Part shown: piece by piece, positions 1 through 10,373 of the stretch
Position numbering within the stretch: position 1 is the first letter of the stretch
How the letters are laid out: each line of letters starts with the position of its first letter
Assembly (NCBI GenBank): GCA_019022495.1
Contig: JAFEKR010000018.1
Coordinates: 124,001-188,000, forward strand
From: Epichloe hybrida
Lineage: Eukaryota; Ascomycota; Sordariomycetes; Hypocreales; Clavicipitaceae
Reading direction: 5' to 3'
DNA: 64,000 bases
Made by a program: the position numbers and the translations under genes
Notes under the pieces: model-generated
Database searches by the model: none
The model's input: only the letters and a program-made list of their open reading frames with translations
What the model was told of the DNA's origin: nothing

Positions 1-2440
1 GATTAAGCTATAATTTAAAGCGCTAAAGGGTATTATATCTAATAGAGGGTTAGTATTTATAAGCTAATTCTAGTTAGAGGTATATTACTAGTTATATATA
101 AAGTAAAGGCTTTTAATAGTATTTTACCCCTAAACTAATAAGTAAATAAAGAGAATAAATTAAGTACTTAAGTATTACTTATAATATTTTATTAAAGAGA
201 ACTAATAACTATAGCTAAAGCTACTCCTAATAGCTTAATTTATATATAATAATACTATTAATAGGATAATAAGCTACTTCCCTAATTATACTCTTATAAG
301 CTATTTACCTAAGTTTTACCTTACTCTTAAGGGTAAAAGTATAAAGAGAGAGGTCCTAGAGGCTTATATATATATTAAAAAGCTATATAAGGTTAGGGAG
401 AAACTAGTATATAACTAGGTAAGGGCTACTAAAGTATAGGTAAAGTACTATAACTAAAGATATTAGCTAATAACCTTAAAAAGAGAAAACTTAGTACTAC
501 TATTAGTAAAGAATATTAGGCTTAAGAATATAAAATAAAAGCTAAACCTAGGATTTATTAGGCTATTTTAAATACTTAATACTATAAGTAAATAAGTATA
601 CTAACTAGTATTACTTAATAAGTATAGCTAACTATATAATATATTTTATATTAGCTTATTAAAGCTATAGAATTACTAGGAAAATACCCTAGATAAGGAT
701 ATACTAATACTTAACCTTAAAGATAATAATAATAAGTTTAAAGTCAAAGAAGTTAGGGATTATAGGAAAATATATAAAGGTAATAAATACTTAGTAAAAT
801 AGAAGGGCTAGCTAAGTAAATATAATTAATAGGTAGTATTAAAAGATATAAAAGGTACTTAATATATATAATTTAAGCTTTTTATTAAAGTAAAATAAGT
901 AAAAAGTATAGTAAGATATAAGTTAGTTATAAGTAATAAGGGATAAGGTAATTATAAAAAAGGCCTAGCCTTATTAGCTATTATTATACTTTAATTAAAA
1001 CCCTTATTAGACTATTTACTAAATAATAAAAGAAAAAATACTTATAAGGAGGGGAGTCTTATAGGAAACCCTTCTATAGTTACCCCCTTATATATTAAAA
1101 TAATACTATTATAAAGGAGGTACTTAGTGTTCTTACTTTTATTCTCCTAAACTACTACCTTTATAACCTAGAAAAACTAGTACTTTACTACCCCCTAGGG
1201 TATAAATTCTAGATTATAATATTATAATTATAAAGTTATTTTTCTTTTCTAGGAATTATAATATATAGTATAGTTTAGCTATAAAAAGTTAGTAAATAAG
1301 TAGTAAAGAAGAAGTAATAACTTATAATCCCTAGGGTAAGGGTAGGATATATAATAACTAAAAGTTACTAGTATAAAATAATATACTAATTATATATAGC
1401 TAAAGTAGCTTACTTAGGGAGTAAGTAAAGGTCTAGAGAATATATAATAAAATATACCTAATAAACCTTAGTAGCCCTAGTTAAACTAAAGGAAATATAA
1501 TAAGCTATATTAGTATAATTAAACCTTAAAATAAGGTTAAGATAATAAGTACTAAAATAATAGTAAGTTACCTTAGAAAATATATAATTATTAGGGTTAT
1601 TAGAGTCCTAATTACTTAGGGTATTTATTTAAGTTTTTACCTAATTAAGAATAGTAAGAAAATCTAGAAAATCCCCTTATATAGTTAGTATTACCTAGAG
1701 AGATATAGGTAATTAGAAACTAAAAGAGTAAAGAATATAATATACTTACTATCTTATAAGTATTACTATATTTAATATACTAAATATAATACTTTAAATA
1801 TTTCCCTTTAATAATAGTAGTTAGTATACTAGGGAATTAATAGTTAATCTAAGGGATATTAGGCTTAGCTAGAGGATTTATCTTAAAGTTTATATAACCT
1901 ATATATAAATAATATATATAGAAATATTCTCTTAAATAAATATTAGGAATAGCTATAATAATAATACTTTTAATACTTTTCTTATTTAATTTTATTTTAA
2001 TAATAAGGTAAGTAGTAAAGGTAAAGTTATAGTAACTAATAATATAATAGTATTTAAGGAAAAGTTTACTATAAATAAGAAAGGGAAAAGTTAGTAATAT
2101 AATAAGGAATTATAAGTGAATTTATACTTAAATACTAATATTATTTATTATTATTTTAGTATAGCTACTACTTAGTAAATAGCTATATAGTACTTACTAA
2201 AAGCTATTTAGAAGCCTAGCTAAAAGTAAGGGGGTAATTATAAGGCCTTACTTATAATACTAGTGCGCTAGCGTATTACTAGGTAAGCGCACTATGCCCT
2301 AGGGCTAGGTTTACGTAATACTAGCGAGTTACTAGCTATAAGTTAGTAACTTGCACGTATAATACACTTAGACCTAGCAAGCTTTAGTTAATATATGAAC
2401 GCCCCTATACCTCTTGCCTAGCTATCCCTCTGTTCTTACA
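1..2440 (+). mobile_element. RIP-degraded Ty3/gypsy chromovirus, 3' half (copy A)
   Basis: This is the 3' half of an LTR retrotransposon running off the left edge of the window. Translated with in-frame stops ignored, it reads through an integrase C-terminal region and then, near 730-860, a chromodomain-like stretch containing YLVK-(stop)-KG where the family has YLVKWKG. An integrase followed by a chromodomain is diagnostic of chromoviruses. A purine-rich tract at about 2222-2234 precedes the LTR at 2235. CpA and TpG dinucleotides are almost absent by eye, which fits saturated RIP, and no open frame survives. The same sequence recurs inverted at 7333-10116. The family call is inference from remnant motifs; element identity and orientation are well supported by the second copy. 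Confidence 0.75.
2235..2440 (+). repeat. LTR of gypsy copy A (206 bp)
   Basis: The LTR begins TAATTATAAGG (expected TG, with G changed to A as RIP would do) directly after a purine tract, and ends TGTTCTTACA. An equally long inverted copy lies at 7333-7538. The matching 5' LTR would lie left of the window. Confidence 0.65.
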
Positions 2441-2989
2441 TATTGCCTTATAAGTAAATTATAGGCTTCTTTAGGTGATTTTTGCTAAGTTATAGTGGCT
2501 TAGGGTCCTTCCGTATAACTATCCCTTCATAACATAAGGATAATAGCTTAATCTGAATCCCCTAGCGCCCTAGAACTCTCCAGATTATCTAGAAAATTAG
2601 GCATGCCTAAAGCTCTAAATTAGATAGTTAGGGCTTGTTTCCATTATTTAAAATTTTCGGCTTCTTTAAGCCTAGTAGTCTCTGGAAAGCTATAAACCCT
2701 CTTATTAAATTCCTTAATAATTAAATTATTAAAGGTTGCTTGTACAGAGCTAGATTCAGCTTGATTTTCTTAAGTAGGCTACTAATCTTACTGCTAACTA
2801 GCGGGCTTATTAGATTCCACACCCTCTATATAACTATTTACAGTTATAGATAGGCTTTCTAGCTTCTCTAATAACTAATCTATAGTTGCTTGTTGCTTAA
2901 TAGCCTGCTCTTTTAGCTAGTTATTAAGAACCTCTTGCGCACTAGGGTTAGGGATTACAGGTCCCTTTCCCTTTCCTTTAGTATCTATT
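2441..2989 (-). pseudogene. Degenerate retrotransposon gag N-terminus
   Basis: Read on the minus strand, this stretch gives a lysine/glycine-rich start (KGKGKGPVIPN), a glutamine- and leucine-rich coiled-coil-like segment (KEQAIKQQATIDQLLEKL), then a segment resembling the WKQALTIQFRALGMP part of gypsy-type gag proteins, with stops at former Trp and Gln codons. It is cut at 2441 by the LTR of copy A and abuts another LTR at 2990. RIP is only partial here. It may be the gag of the same family as copies A and B, but the joining region is missing, so that link is a guess. Confidence 0.5.
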
Positions 2990-3235
2990 TGTTATGGACT
3001 CGAGCTATGAGCTTGGGTTGAGTCCGGCTCCGGGAAGGCTCCGGAAAGTATACGCATTATATACGCACTTTAGGCAGAGAGGTTAGGGCTTTGCGCAGAC
3101 TACACACGGACCGCATATAAGGGGATATATATTTAGATGCTATATAATATTAGTAAAGTTCTTCTTTCCTTCTATAAGAATAATATTCTTATTCTAAACG
3201 CTTATATATAGTAGCTATAAGGCTAGTTCCTAATA
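2990..3235 (+). repeat. LTR of a second gypsy-like family, copy 1 (~246 bp)
   Basis: This starts TGTTATGGACTCGAGC and ends GTTCCTAATA, where the second copy at 18071-18317 ends GTTCCTAACA, so the termini are TGTTA and TAACA with one C-to-T change. Both copies share a long GC-richer core, for example ACGGACCGCATATAAGGGG. No matching 5-bp duplication was found (CTATT on the left, TATAT on the right), so it is either part of a larger truncated element or a solo LTR with decayed flanks. Confidence 0.65.
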
Positions 3236-4935
3236 TATATTATTCTTCACTATAGAAATAACCTAGCCTACGAATACACTATTACCACTAGATATAATAG
3301 GCACTAATAAGTTAACATGCTTATAATAATAGGTAAAATAGCAGGCAAAATAAATCTAGTACTTAGCTTATATATAGGATATAGCACTTATACTAATCCG
3401 GATTAAGCAAAAACCCTTACTAATAGGTTCCTTCTTTAATAGTAATAGGGTCTTATTTATAGCCTAGAAAGGCCTTATAACTTATAAGCTACTAGTAAAT
3501 AGGGAGTTTATTAGTAGTAATTAGGATTAGTAATGCTTTATTTACTAGAACTTATTAGCTAAGGTCTAGGTATAAGTTATACCCTTCTTTAAGAAGGGTT
3601 ACCTTAAGAACTTTTATTTATCTTAGCTTCTTAATTACCTAGGGGAGATATTTAATAACCCTTACTAGTAGGAAATAGCTATTATAGAACTTAACTAGTT
3701 AATATAATAATAGAATAAGAGGTTTAGTAACTTTTATATTTACTTTAAATAAAAGTTAGCCTTAGCTAGGGGGCTTAGGTAAGCAGACTTAGTAAAGTTA
3801 TTTAAGTTATATATAGCGCTTAATAAGTAAATAAGGGACTATAGTATTAGGTAAGACATACCCTAGGCTAACTACTTAGTGGTAATAGCCTGCTATTAAA
3901 GCATTACGCTAGATATTAAGTCCTATTAACTAGAGAAAAAACACCGCATATAAAAACAAGGTAACGTGGCGCCTAGCTATAATAAGGCTAAGATATAGGA
4001 TAAGAATACACTAATAATAGATATTTACTCCACAGGTATATTAGGGACCTAATAAAGCTCTAGAAAGTCCGCGGGATACTATAAGTTAGGTAATAAGAAA
4101 GGTAGCAAATAGGCTAAGTAAGTTACCTAGGACATACTTACCACACGCTATAATAAGGGTTAATACTTATAATATAGCTCTTCTAAGTATTTTACTATAG
4201 TATACTTACTATATCCTACTATTTACCCTTAGATAAAGTCTTCTATAAATACTTATAACACTAAGGAGACACCTACTATTAACTTAAATAATAATTCTAT
4301 AGACTAGTTAAAAAAAGAGTAACCTTATTATTAAGTTATTTAATAGGGGATATAAGGAAAAGGTATATAAGGGCTTTATAGTATATAGTTATTACTAGTA
4401 AGGACTATAAGGAGATCTAGAGTAATATAGATTTAAGCCCTTTCTTAGTTCCTATATTAATTAATAAGACTACCTTTATAAATACTTGGGTTAATATAGG
4501 TTATAACTACTACACTACTATAAGTAAATACCTAGTCTAAAAGCTTTAATTAGAATGCCTCCCTCTCCTAACTAGGAGGTTAGTTTATACTACTATTAGT
4601 ATAAAATAAGGGGGAAAAGAGAGTTAGGAAAAATAATTATATATATTATATATAGTTTAGTTTTAACTAGATTTAGATAGATAGGAGATGCTAATTATAG
4701 TATATATAATCCTAGGATTAATAAGATAACTAATCCTAGGGATACTGTAAATAAAATAAAATAAAATTAGCCTAGATATAGTATAGTAGCAAGTTTATAT
4801 AGGCTCTGTAAATAGGTTATATATATAGGCTATAGTAAATAGAAGGGTTAACTATCCTATAGTTTTAATTCTTAGCTTAACCTTTATAGGTTTAGTATAA
4901 TATACATATAGGCAGAAGGAGAACATCTAGCTATA
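3236..4935 (+). pseudogene. RIP-degraded gypsy gag-protease region
   Basis: The plus-strand translation with stops ignored gives a possible zinc-knuckle region near 4060-4110 and then, from about 4440, a stretch like a retropepsin: FLVPILINKTTFINTW, where the family has a catalytic Asp-Thr/Ser-Gly at the position now mutated, followed by a Tyr-rich segment. No open frame remains. It lies downstream of the LTR at 2990-3235 in the right order for a plus-strand element whose pol half is lost. The domain assignment is inference from weak remnants. Confidence 0.45.
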
Positions 4936-5433
4936 TACTACAAGCTTATAGTTTGTCAAGCGGAAAACAACACCCCAAAAGACACGATGCTAGCCCACAA
5001 TCGCGAGTAGCTCTAGAGCCTACACACAACAGAGGGGTCGATCAACTTGACGATATCGATCATAACAACGGCTAGGACTATCTTATTGTACAGAGATAGC
5101 CTAGATTAAATAGTCTGTCGGATCGGAAGCGGCGTTTTAATTAGAGAAGGGGGGGGGTTCTTCTTAATACATATTTCATAATATCAAATCTAATATTAGC
5201 TGAAGCAAGAGTTAATATTAGCTAAAGCTATTAATATTAGCTAAAGCAAAAGGGTAGGGCAAAAGTAAGAATTTAGTGGTGCGTGGTAGCTCTCATAGAA
5301 TCTAGCTATATGTAGTCCCTTTATAGATTAATTAATCCTCTTGCTAAGATAACTAATATTGTTATCCCCTTGTTGTGATATCCCTATCCTTAAGCCTTAG
5401 CACTTATCATCGTGATTGCGTTTTTAGGCGCGT
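4936..5433. other. Low-RIP island without recognisable gene
   Basis: The sequence changes abruptly to ordinary dinucleotide use: CA and TG are common, for example in CACAATCGCGAGTAG. It contains a run of nine G near 5149-5157 and a short imperfect tandem repeat of TTAATATTAGCTAAAGC near 5200-5250. No coding frame is evident. It may be single-copy DNA caught between transposons, because RIP acts only on duplicated sequence, or a recently arrived fragment. Its right end supplies the target of the hAT-like element. Confidence 0.5.
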
Positions 5434-6193
5434 ATCTTAAGCAGAGCTTTGCATGTAGTGTAGTATTTGTAGTATTTTGGCTTTCGATGTAGTATGTAGT
5501 GTAGTAGTTTGTAGTGTAGTATTAGTAAAAAGAAAAGTGGGTACTTTTATTATCTTATAATATTCCTTAGATTTTTCTTAATTAGCTTAATATTAGCCTT
5601 TCTTTTTATTATAATTTAGTTATTTAGTTATAAATTTTTAAAGTTTAGGCTTATTTAAACTATTAAGCTAATAATAGGTATAGGGTTACTAAAGATAAAT
5701 TATTTTAGTATTTATATATAGCCTAAGTTTTTTAGTAAATTTAAAAGGTCTTTATACTTTTATAGCTTTTTTCTTAGATTTACTATTTAATTTTAGTATA
5801 TTTTTTATCTTTTAATCTAAGATTTACCCTAAAGAAATTATTTATTATTCTATAAAAATAAGATATTAAATATAATAATAATATATTTAGATTAATAAGA
5901 CTTTTATTATAAAGATAATATTTTAATATATTTAGTAAGAGGTTCTTTAGTAATATAACTATTTTCTTTAAATTAAAACTAATTATATTAAGTTTTTAGG
6001 TTTTTAAGGTAAAAGAAAATTAAAAAACTGTAAAAAAGCTGTAATAATAAAACTATTATATTTTTTGGGATATTAAAATATAAAATAAATTAATTTCTGT
6101 TAATTATTTCATATATAAAGAAATAAGCTTTAAAACTAGGTTTAATTATTAATACTATTCTTAGCTTACTTTCTTAGTTAAATAGTTTTTTTT

Positions 6194-6690
6194 AAAAGTA
6201 AGTCTAAAGTAAGTTTAAAGTGGGTCTAAAGTAAGGTTATTTAGTTATATCTCTTACTTAGTTATAGCTTTTATAGTTTTTTATAATCTAGTCTTATAAA
6301 AGAAGGGATTTATAAAAGTGGGTCCAAAGTGGGTCTATTTAATTATACCTCTTACTTAACTTTATAACTTTTATAGTTTTTTATAATATAGTCTTAGAAA
6401 AGAAGGGATTTATAAAAGTGGGTCCAAAGTGGGTCTATTTAATTATATCTCTTACTTAATTTTATTACTTTTATAGTTTTTATAACATAGTCTTAGAAAA
6501 GAAGGGATTTATAAAAGTGGATCTAAAAGTGGGTCTATTTAATTATACTTGTTACTTAGTTATAGCTTTTCTAGTTTTTATAATCTAGTTCTATAAAAGA
6601 AAATATTAATAAAAGTGGGTCTAAAGTGGGTCTTGTTAGATATATCTTTTATTTATTACTAGCTTTTATACTTTTTTTATAATCTAGTTA
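6194..6690 (+). repeat. ~100-bp tandem array inside hAT-like element 1
   Basis: About five units start with AAAAGTRRGTC at 6194, 6314, 6414, 6513 and 6611. Each carries a doubled AAAGTGGGTCT motif, then a TTTATAGTTTTTTATAAT segment and AGAAGGGATTTAT. Spacing is about 98-100 bp except for a longer first unit. The same doubled motif heads the repeat units of the sibling element at 16728-17440. Confidence 0.8.
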
Positions 6691-7241
6691 AAGAAAAAAG
6701 AGATATTAAAGTTTATTATTATTATTATTACTATTATAGCTAAAGTACTAGTACTAGCTATATAGAAAGCTAACTAAGGTAAATAATATATTTTTACTAT
6801 TATTATTTTAAATATTATTTTAAAAAACATAAGAAAGAAAAGTATTTTATTTTACTAATATTTTTATAAACCTTAAAATACTAAATAACTAAAAAGTAAA
6901 GCTTTTTCTATAGTAATTTACTAATACTTACTAATATTTTTATTTAAGTTATTTATTTATTATTTAAACTTAATTAAACTTTAACACTTATAATATTATA
7001 AAGTAATAAAAGCTATTCTTACTTATTCTAAGTAATTTTAAGCTATTTTAAGCTATTTTAAGCTATTCTAAGCTATTCTAAGCTAGTATAAGCTATTATA
7101 AGCTATTATAAGCTAGTATAAGCTATTATAAGCTATTATATTATTAAAAAATTCAAAATACTACAAATACTACAAAATACTACAAATACTACATGTAGTA
7201 GAAAAATTTCATTGTAGTGTAGTATGTAGTGTAGTGTAGTA

Positions 7242-7275
7242 TGTAGTGTAGTGTAGTATACTACACTACACTACA
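7242..7275. repeat. 34-bp perfect palindrome near hAT-like element right end
   Basis: The left half is TGTAGTGTAGTGTAGTA (7242-7258) and the right half its exact reverse complement (7259-7275). It sits about 40 bp inside the right terminus, within the subterminal array, and could extrude as a cruciform or present two oppositely oriented binding-site clusters. Confidence 0.85.
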
Positions 7276-7332
7276 AATACTACAAGATGTAGTGTAGTGT
7301 AGTACAAAGCTCTGATCTTAAGGCACATAATA

Positions 7333-7538
7333 TGTGAGAACAGAGGGATAGCTAGGCAAGAGGTATGGGGGCATTCGTATATTGACTAAAGCTTGCTAGG
7401 TCTAAGTGTATTATACATGTAAGTTACTAACTTATAGCTAGTAACTTACTAGTATTACGTAAACCTAGCCCTAGGGTATAGTATACTTACCTAGTAGTAT
7501 GCTAATATACTAGTATTATAAGTAAGGCCTTATAATTA
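7333..7538 (-). repeat. LTR of gypsy copy B (206 bp)
   Basis: It reads TGTGAGAACAGAGGG on the plus strand and ends CCTTATAATTA before a pyrimidine tract (the purine tract of the minus strand). Its length equals that of the LTR at 2235-2440. It differs from that copy mainly by transitions. Confidence 0.65.
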
Positions 7539-10116
7539 CCCCCTTACTTTTAGCTAGGCTTTTAAATAGCTTTTAGTAAGTACTATATAGCTATTTACTA
7601 AGTAGTAGCTATACTAAAATAATAATAAATAATATTAGTATTTAAGTATAAATTCACTTATAATTCCTTATTATATTACTAACTTTTCCCTTTCTTATTT
7701 ATAGTAAACTTTTCCCTAGATACTATTATATTATTAGTTACTATAACTTTACCTTTACTACTTACCTTATTATTAGAATAAAATTAAATAAGAAAAGTAT
7801 TAAAAGTATTATTATTATAGCTATCCCTAATATTTATTTAAGAGAATATTCCTATATATATTATTTATATATAGGTTATATAAACTTTAAGAAAAATCCT
7901 CTAGCTAAGCCTAATATCCCTTAGATTAACTATTAATTCCTTAGTATACTAACTACTATTATTAAAGGGAAATATTTAAAGTATTATATTTAGTATATTA
8001 AATATAGTAATACTTATAAGATAGTAAGTATATTATATTCTTTACTCTTTTAGTCCCTAATTACCTATATCTCTCTAGGTAATACTAACTATATAAGGGG
8101 ATTTTCTAGATTTTCTTTCTATCCTTAATTAGGTAAAAACTTTAATAAATACCCTAAGTAATTAAAACTTTAATAACCCTAATAATTATATATTTTCTAA
8201 GGTAACTTACTACTATTTTAGTACTTATTATTTAAACCTTATTTTAGGGTTTAATTATACTAATATAGCTTATTATATTTCCTTTAGTTTAACTAGGGCT
8301 ACTAAGGTTTATTAGGTATATTTTATTATATATTCTCTAGACCTTTACTTACTCCCTAGGTAAGCTACTTTAGCTATATATAATTAGTATATTATTTTAT
8401 ACTAGTAACTTTTAGTTACTATATATCCTACCCTTACCTTAGGGATTATAAGTTATTACTTTTTCTTTACTACTTATTTACTAACTTTTTTATAGCTAAA
8501 CTATACTATATATTATAATTCCTAGAAAAAAAAAATAACTTTATAGCTATAATATTATAATCTAGGATTTATACCTTAGGGGGTAGTAAAGCACTAGTTT
8601 TTCTAGGTAATAAAGGTAGTAGTTTAGGAGAATAAAAGTAAGGGCATTAAGTACTTTCTTTATAATAGTATTATTTTAATATATAAGAGAGTAACTATAA
8701 AAGGGTTTCCTATAAGACTTCTCTTCTTATAAGTATCTTTTCTTTTATTATTTAGTAAATAGTCTAATAAGGGTTTTAATTAGAGTATAATAATAGCTAA
8801 TAAGGCTAGGCCTTTTTTATAATTACCTTATCCCTTATTACTTATAACTTACTTATATCTTACTATACTTTTTACTTATTTTACTTTAATAGAAAGCTTA
8901 AATTATATATTAAATACTTTTTATATTTTTTAATACTACTTATTAATTATATTTACTTAGCTAGCCCTTTTATTTTACTAGGTATTTATTACCTTTATAT
9001 ATTTTCCTATAATCCTTAACTTCTTTAACTTTAAACTTATTATTATTATCTTTAAGGTCTAGTATTAGTATATTCTTATCTAGGGCATTCTCCTAGTAAT
9101 TTTATAGCTTTAATAAGCTAATATAAAATATATTATATAGTTAGCTATACTTATTAAGTAATACTAGTTAGTATGCTTATTTACTTATAGTATTAAGTAT
9201 CTAAAATAGCCTAATAAATCTTAGGTTTAGCTTCTATTTTATATTCTTAAGCCTAATATTCTTTACTAATAGTAATACTAAGTTTCCTTTTTTTAAGGTT
9301 ATTAGCTAATATCTTTAGTTATAGTACTTTACTTATACTTTAGTAATACTTACCTAGTTATATACTAGTTTCTCCCTAACCTTATATAGCTTTTTAATAT
9401 ATATATAAGCCTCTAGGATCTCTTTCTTTATACTCTTACCCTTAAGAGTAAGGTAAAACTTAAGTAAATAGCCTATAAAAGTATAGTTAAGGGAGTAACC
9501 TATTATTTTATTAATAGTATTATTATATATAAATTAGGCTATTAGAAGTAGCTTTACCTATAGTTATTAGTTTTCTTTAATAAAATATTATAAGTAATAC
9601 TTAAGTACCTAATTTATTCTCTTTATTTACTTATTAATTTAGGGGTAAAATACTATTAAAAGCCTTTACTTTATATATAATTAGTAATATACCTCTAACT
9701 AGAATTAGCTTATAAATACTAACCCTCTATTAGATATAATACTCTCTAGTGCTTTAAATTATAGCTTAATTTCCTTATAAAATAACTTTACCAATTTAGC
9801 TATATTAATTATAGTCTTTATAGGAAGAAAAATAAAGTACTTAGTAAATTAGTTTATAATTACTAGGATTATATTAGTTTCTTACTTACCTAGCTATACT
9901 AGTAGTAAATCTATAATAAAGTCTATTAAGATCTTTACTTATAGTTACCTTAGTATTAGTAGTAATTTAAGGCTTTTATAAGGGTAGTGCTATCTTACTA
10001 CTACCTACTAGTATACTTTATAGCTAGATATATAGTTTAAAATAGCTTTACTTATTACTAGCTACTAATAGTAATATTTTAGTAACTCTAGAGTATATTT
10101 TTTCCTAAAGTAACTT
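7333..10116 (-). mobile_element. RIP-degraded Ty3/gypsy chromovirus, inverted copy B
   Basis: This is the reverse complement of copy A (1-2440) plus about 350 bp more of the integrase side. On the minus strand it reads from an integrase core remnant (about 9600-10100) through the chromodomain remnant (about 8900-9040) and a purine tract to the LTR at 7333-7538. It is cut at 10116 by the LTR of the minus-strand copia element, so the copia element inserted into it or a rearrangement joined them. Mutation is as saturated as in copy A. The hAT-like element 1 ends 18 bp to its left. Confidence 0.75.
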
Positions 10117-10373
10117 TGTTAGATTCACCAAGGTCCTGCGCAGGTAATAAATCCCGTATAATTTGAAGTCAATGATAGTTCGTTAGCTAGCTAGGAAAGA
10201 GAGAGAAGAGAGGGAAAGTCTAGATACTAGAAAAGTAAGCGAAATCCGTATGTAGGGCAAAAGAGGGGGTGGCGAATTAATGTAGCCAATTATATCGCGT
10301 GCATCGCGCTAGACCTACACTTAGTCTAGTCTTTAGCTATAATTAAACTAATAAAGATCCGAAGGAATTAACA
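10117..10373 (-). repeat. 3' LTR of the minus-strand copia (257 bp)
   Basis: The plus strand reads TGTTAGATTCACCAAGG at the left edge and GAAGGAATTAACA at the right, giving TGTTA/TAACA termini. A pyrimidine tract at 10374-10397 (purine-rich on the minus strand) adjoins it as the polypurine primer should. The flanking 5-mer at the left is AACTT; its partner was not found because the 5' end is lost. Confidence 0.7.

Larger units (their letters stand above)
5442..7314. mobile_element. hAT-like non-autonomous element 1 (1.87 kb)
   Basis: The element is bounded by a perfect 8-bp direct repeat ATCTTAAG (5434-5441 and 7315-7322) and begins CAGAGCTTTG, with the exact inverted complement CAAAGCTCTG at its end. 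An 8-bp duplication with CAGNG-type ends is the signature of the hAT superfamily. Inside each end are arrays of GTAGTGTA-type repeats in direct orientation, a 34-bp palindrome near the right end, about five ~100-bp tandem units at 6194-6690, and a 10-bp AGCTATTATA-type array at about 7020-7140. No open frame for a transposase exists, so it would need one supplied in trans. Subterminal repeats in hAT elements are usually transposase-binding sites; that role here is inference. Confidence 0.85.

Noticed and set aside
2940..2960. Telomere-like GGGTTAGGG
   Set aside because: Only one or two units occur here and near 15,230; there is no array, so it is not telomeric.
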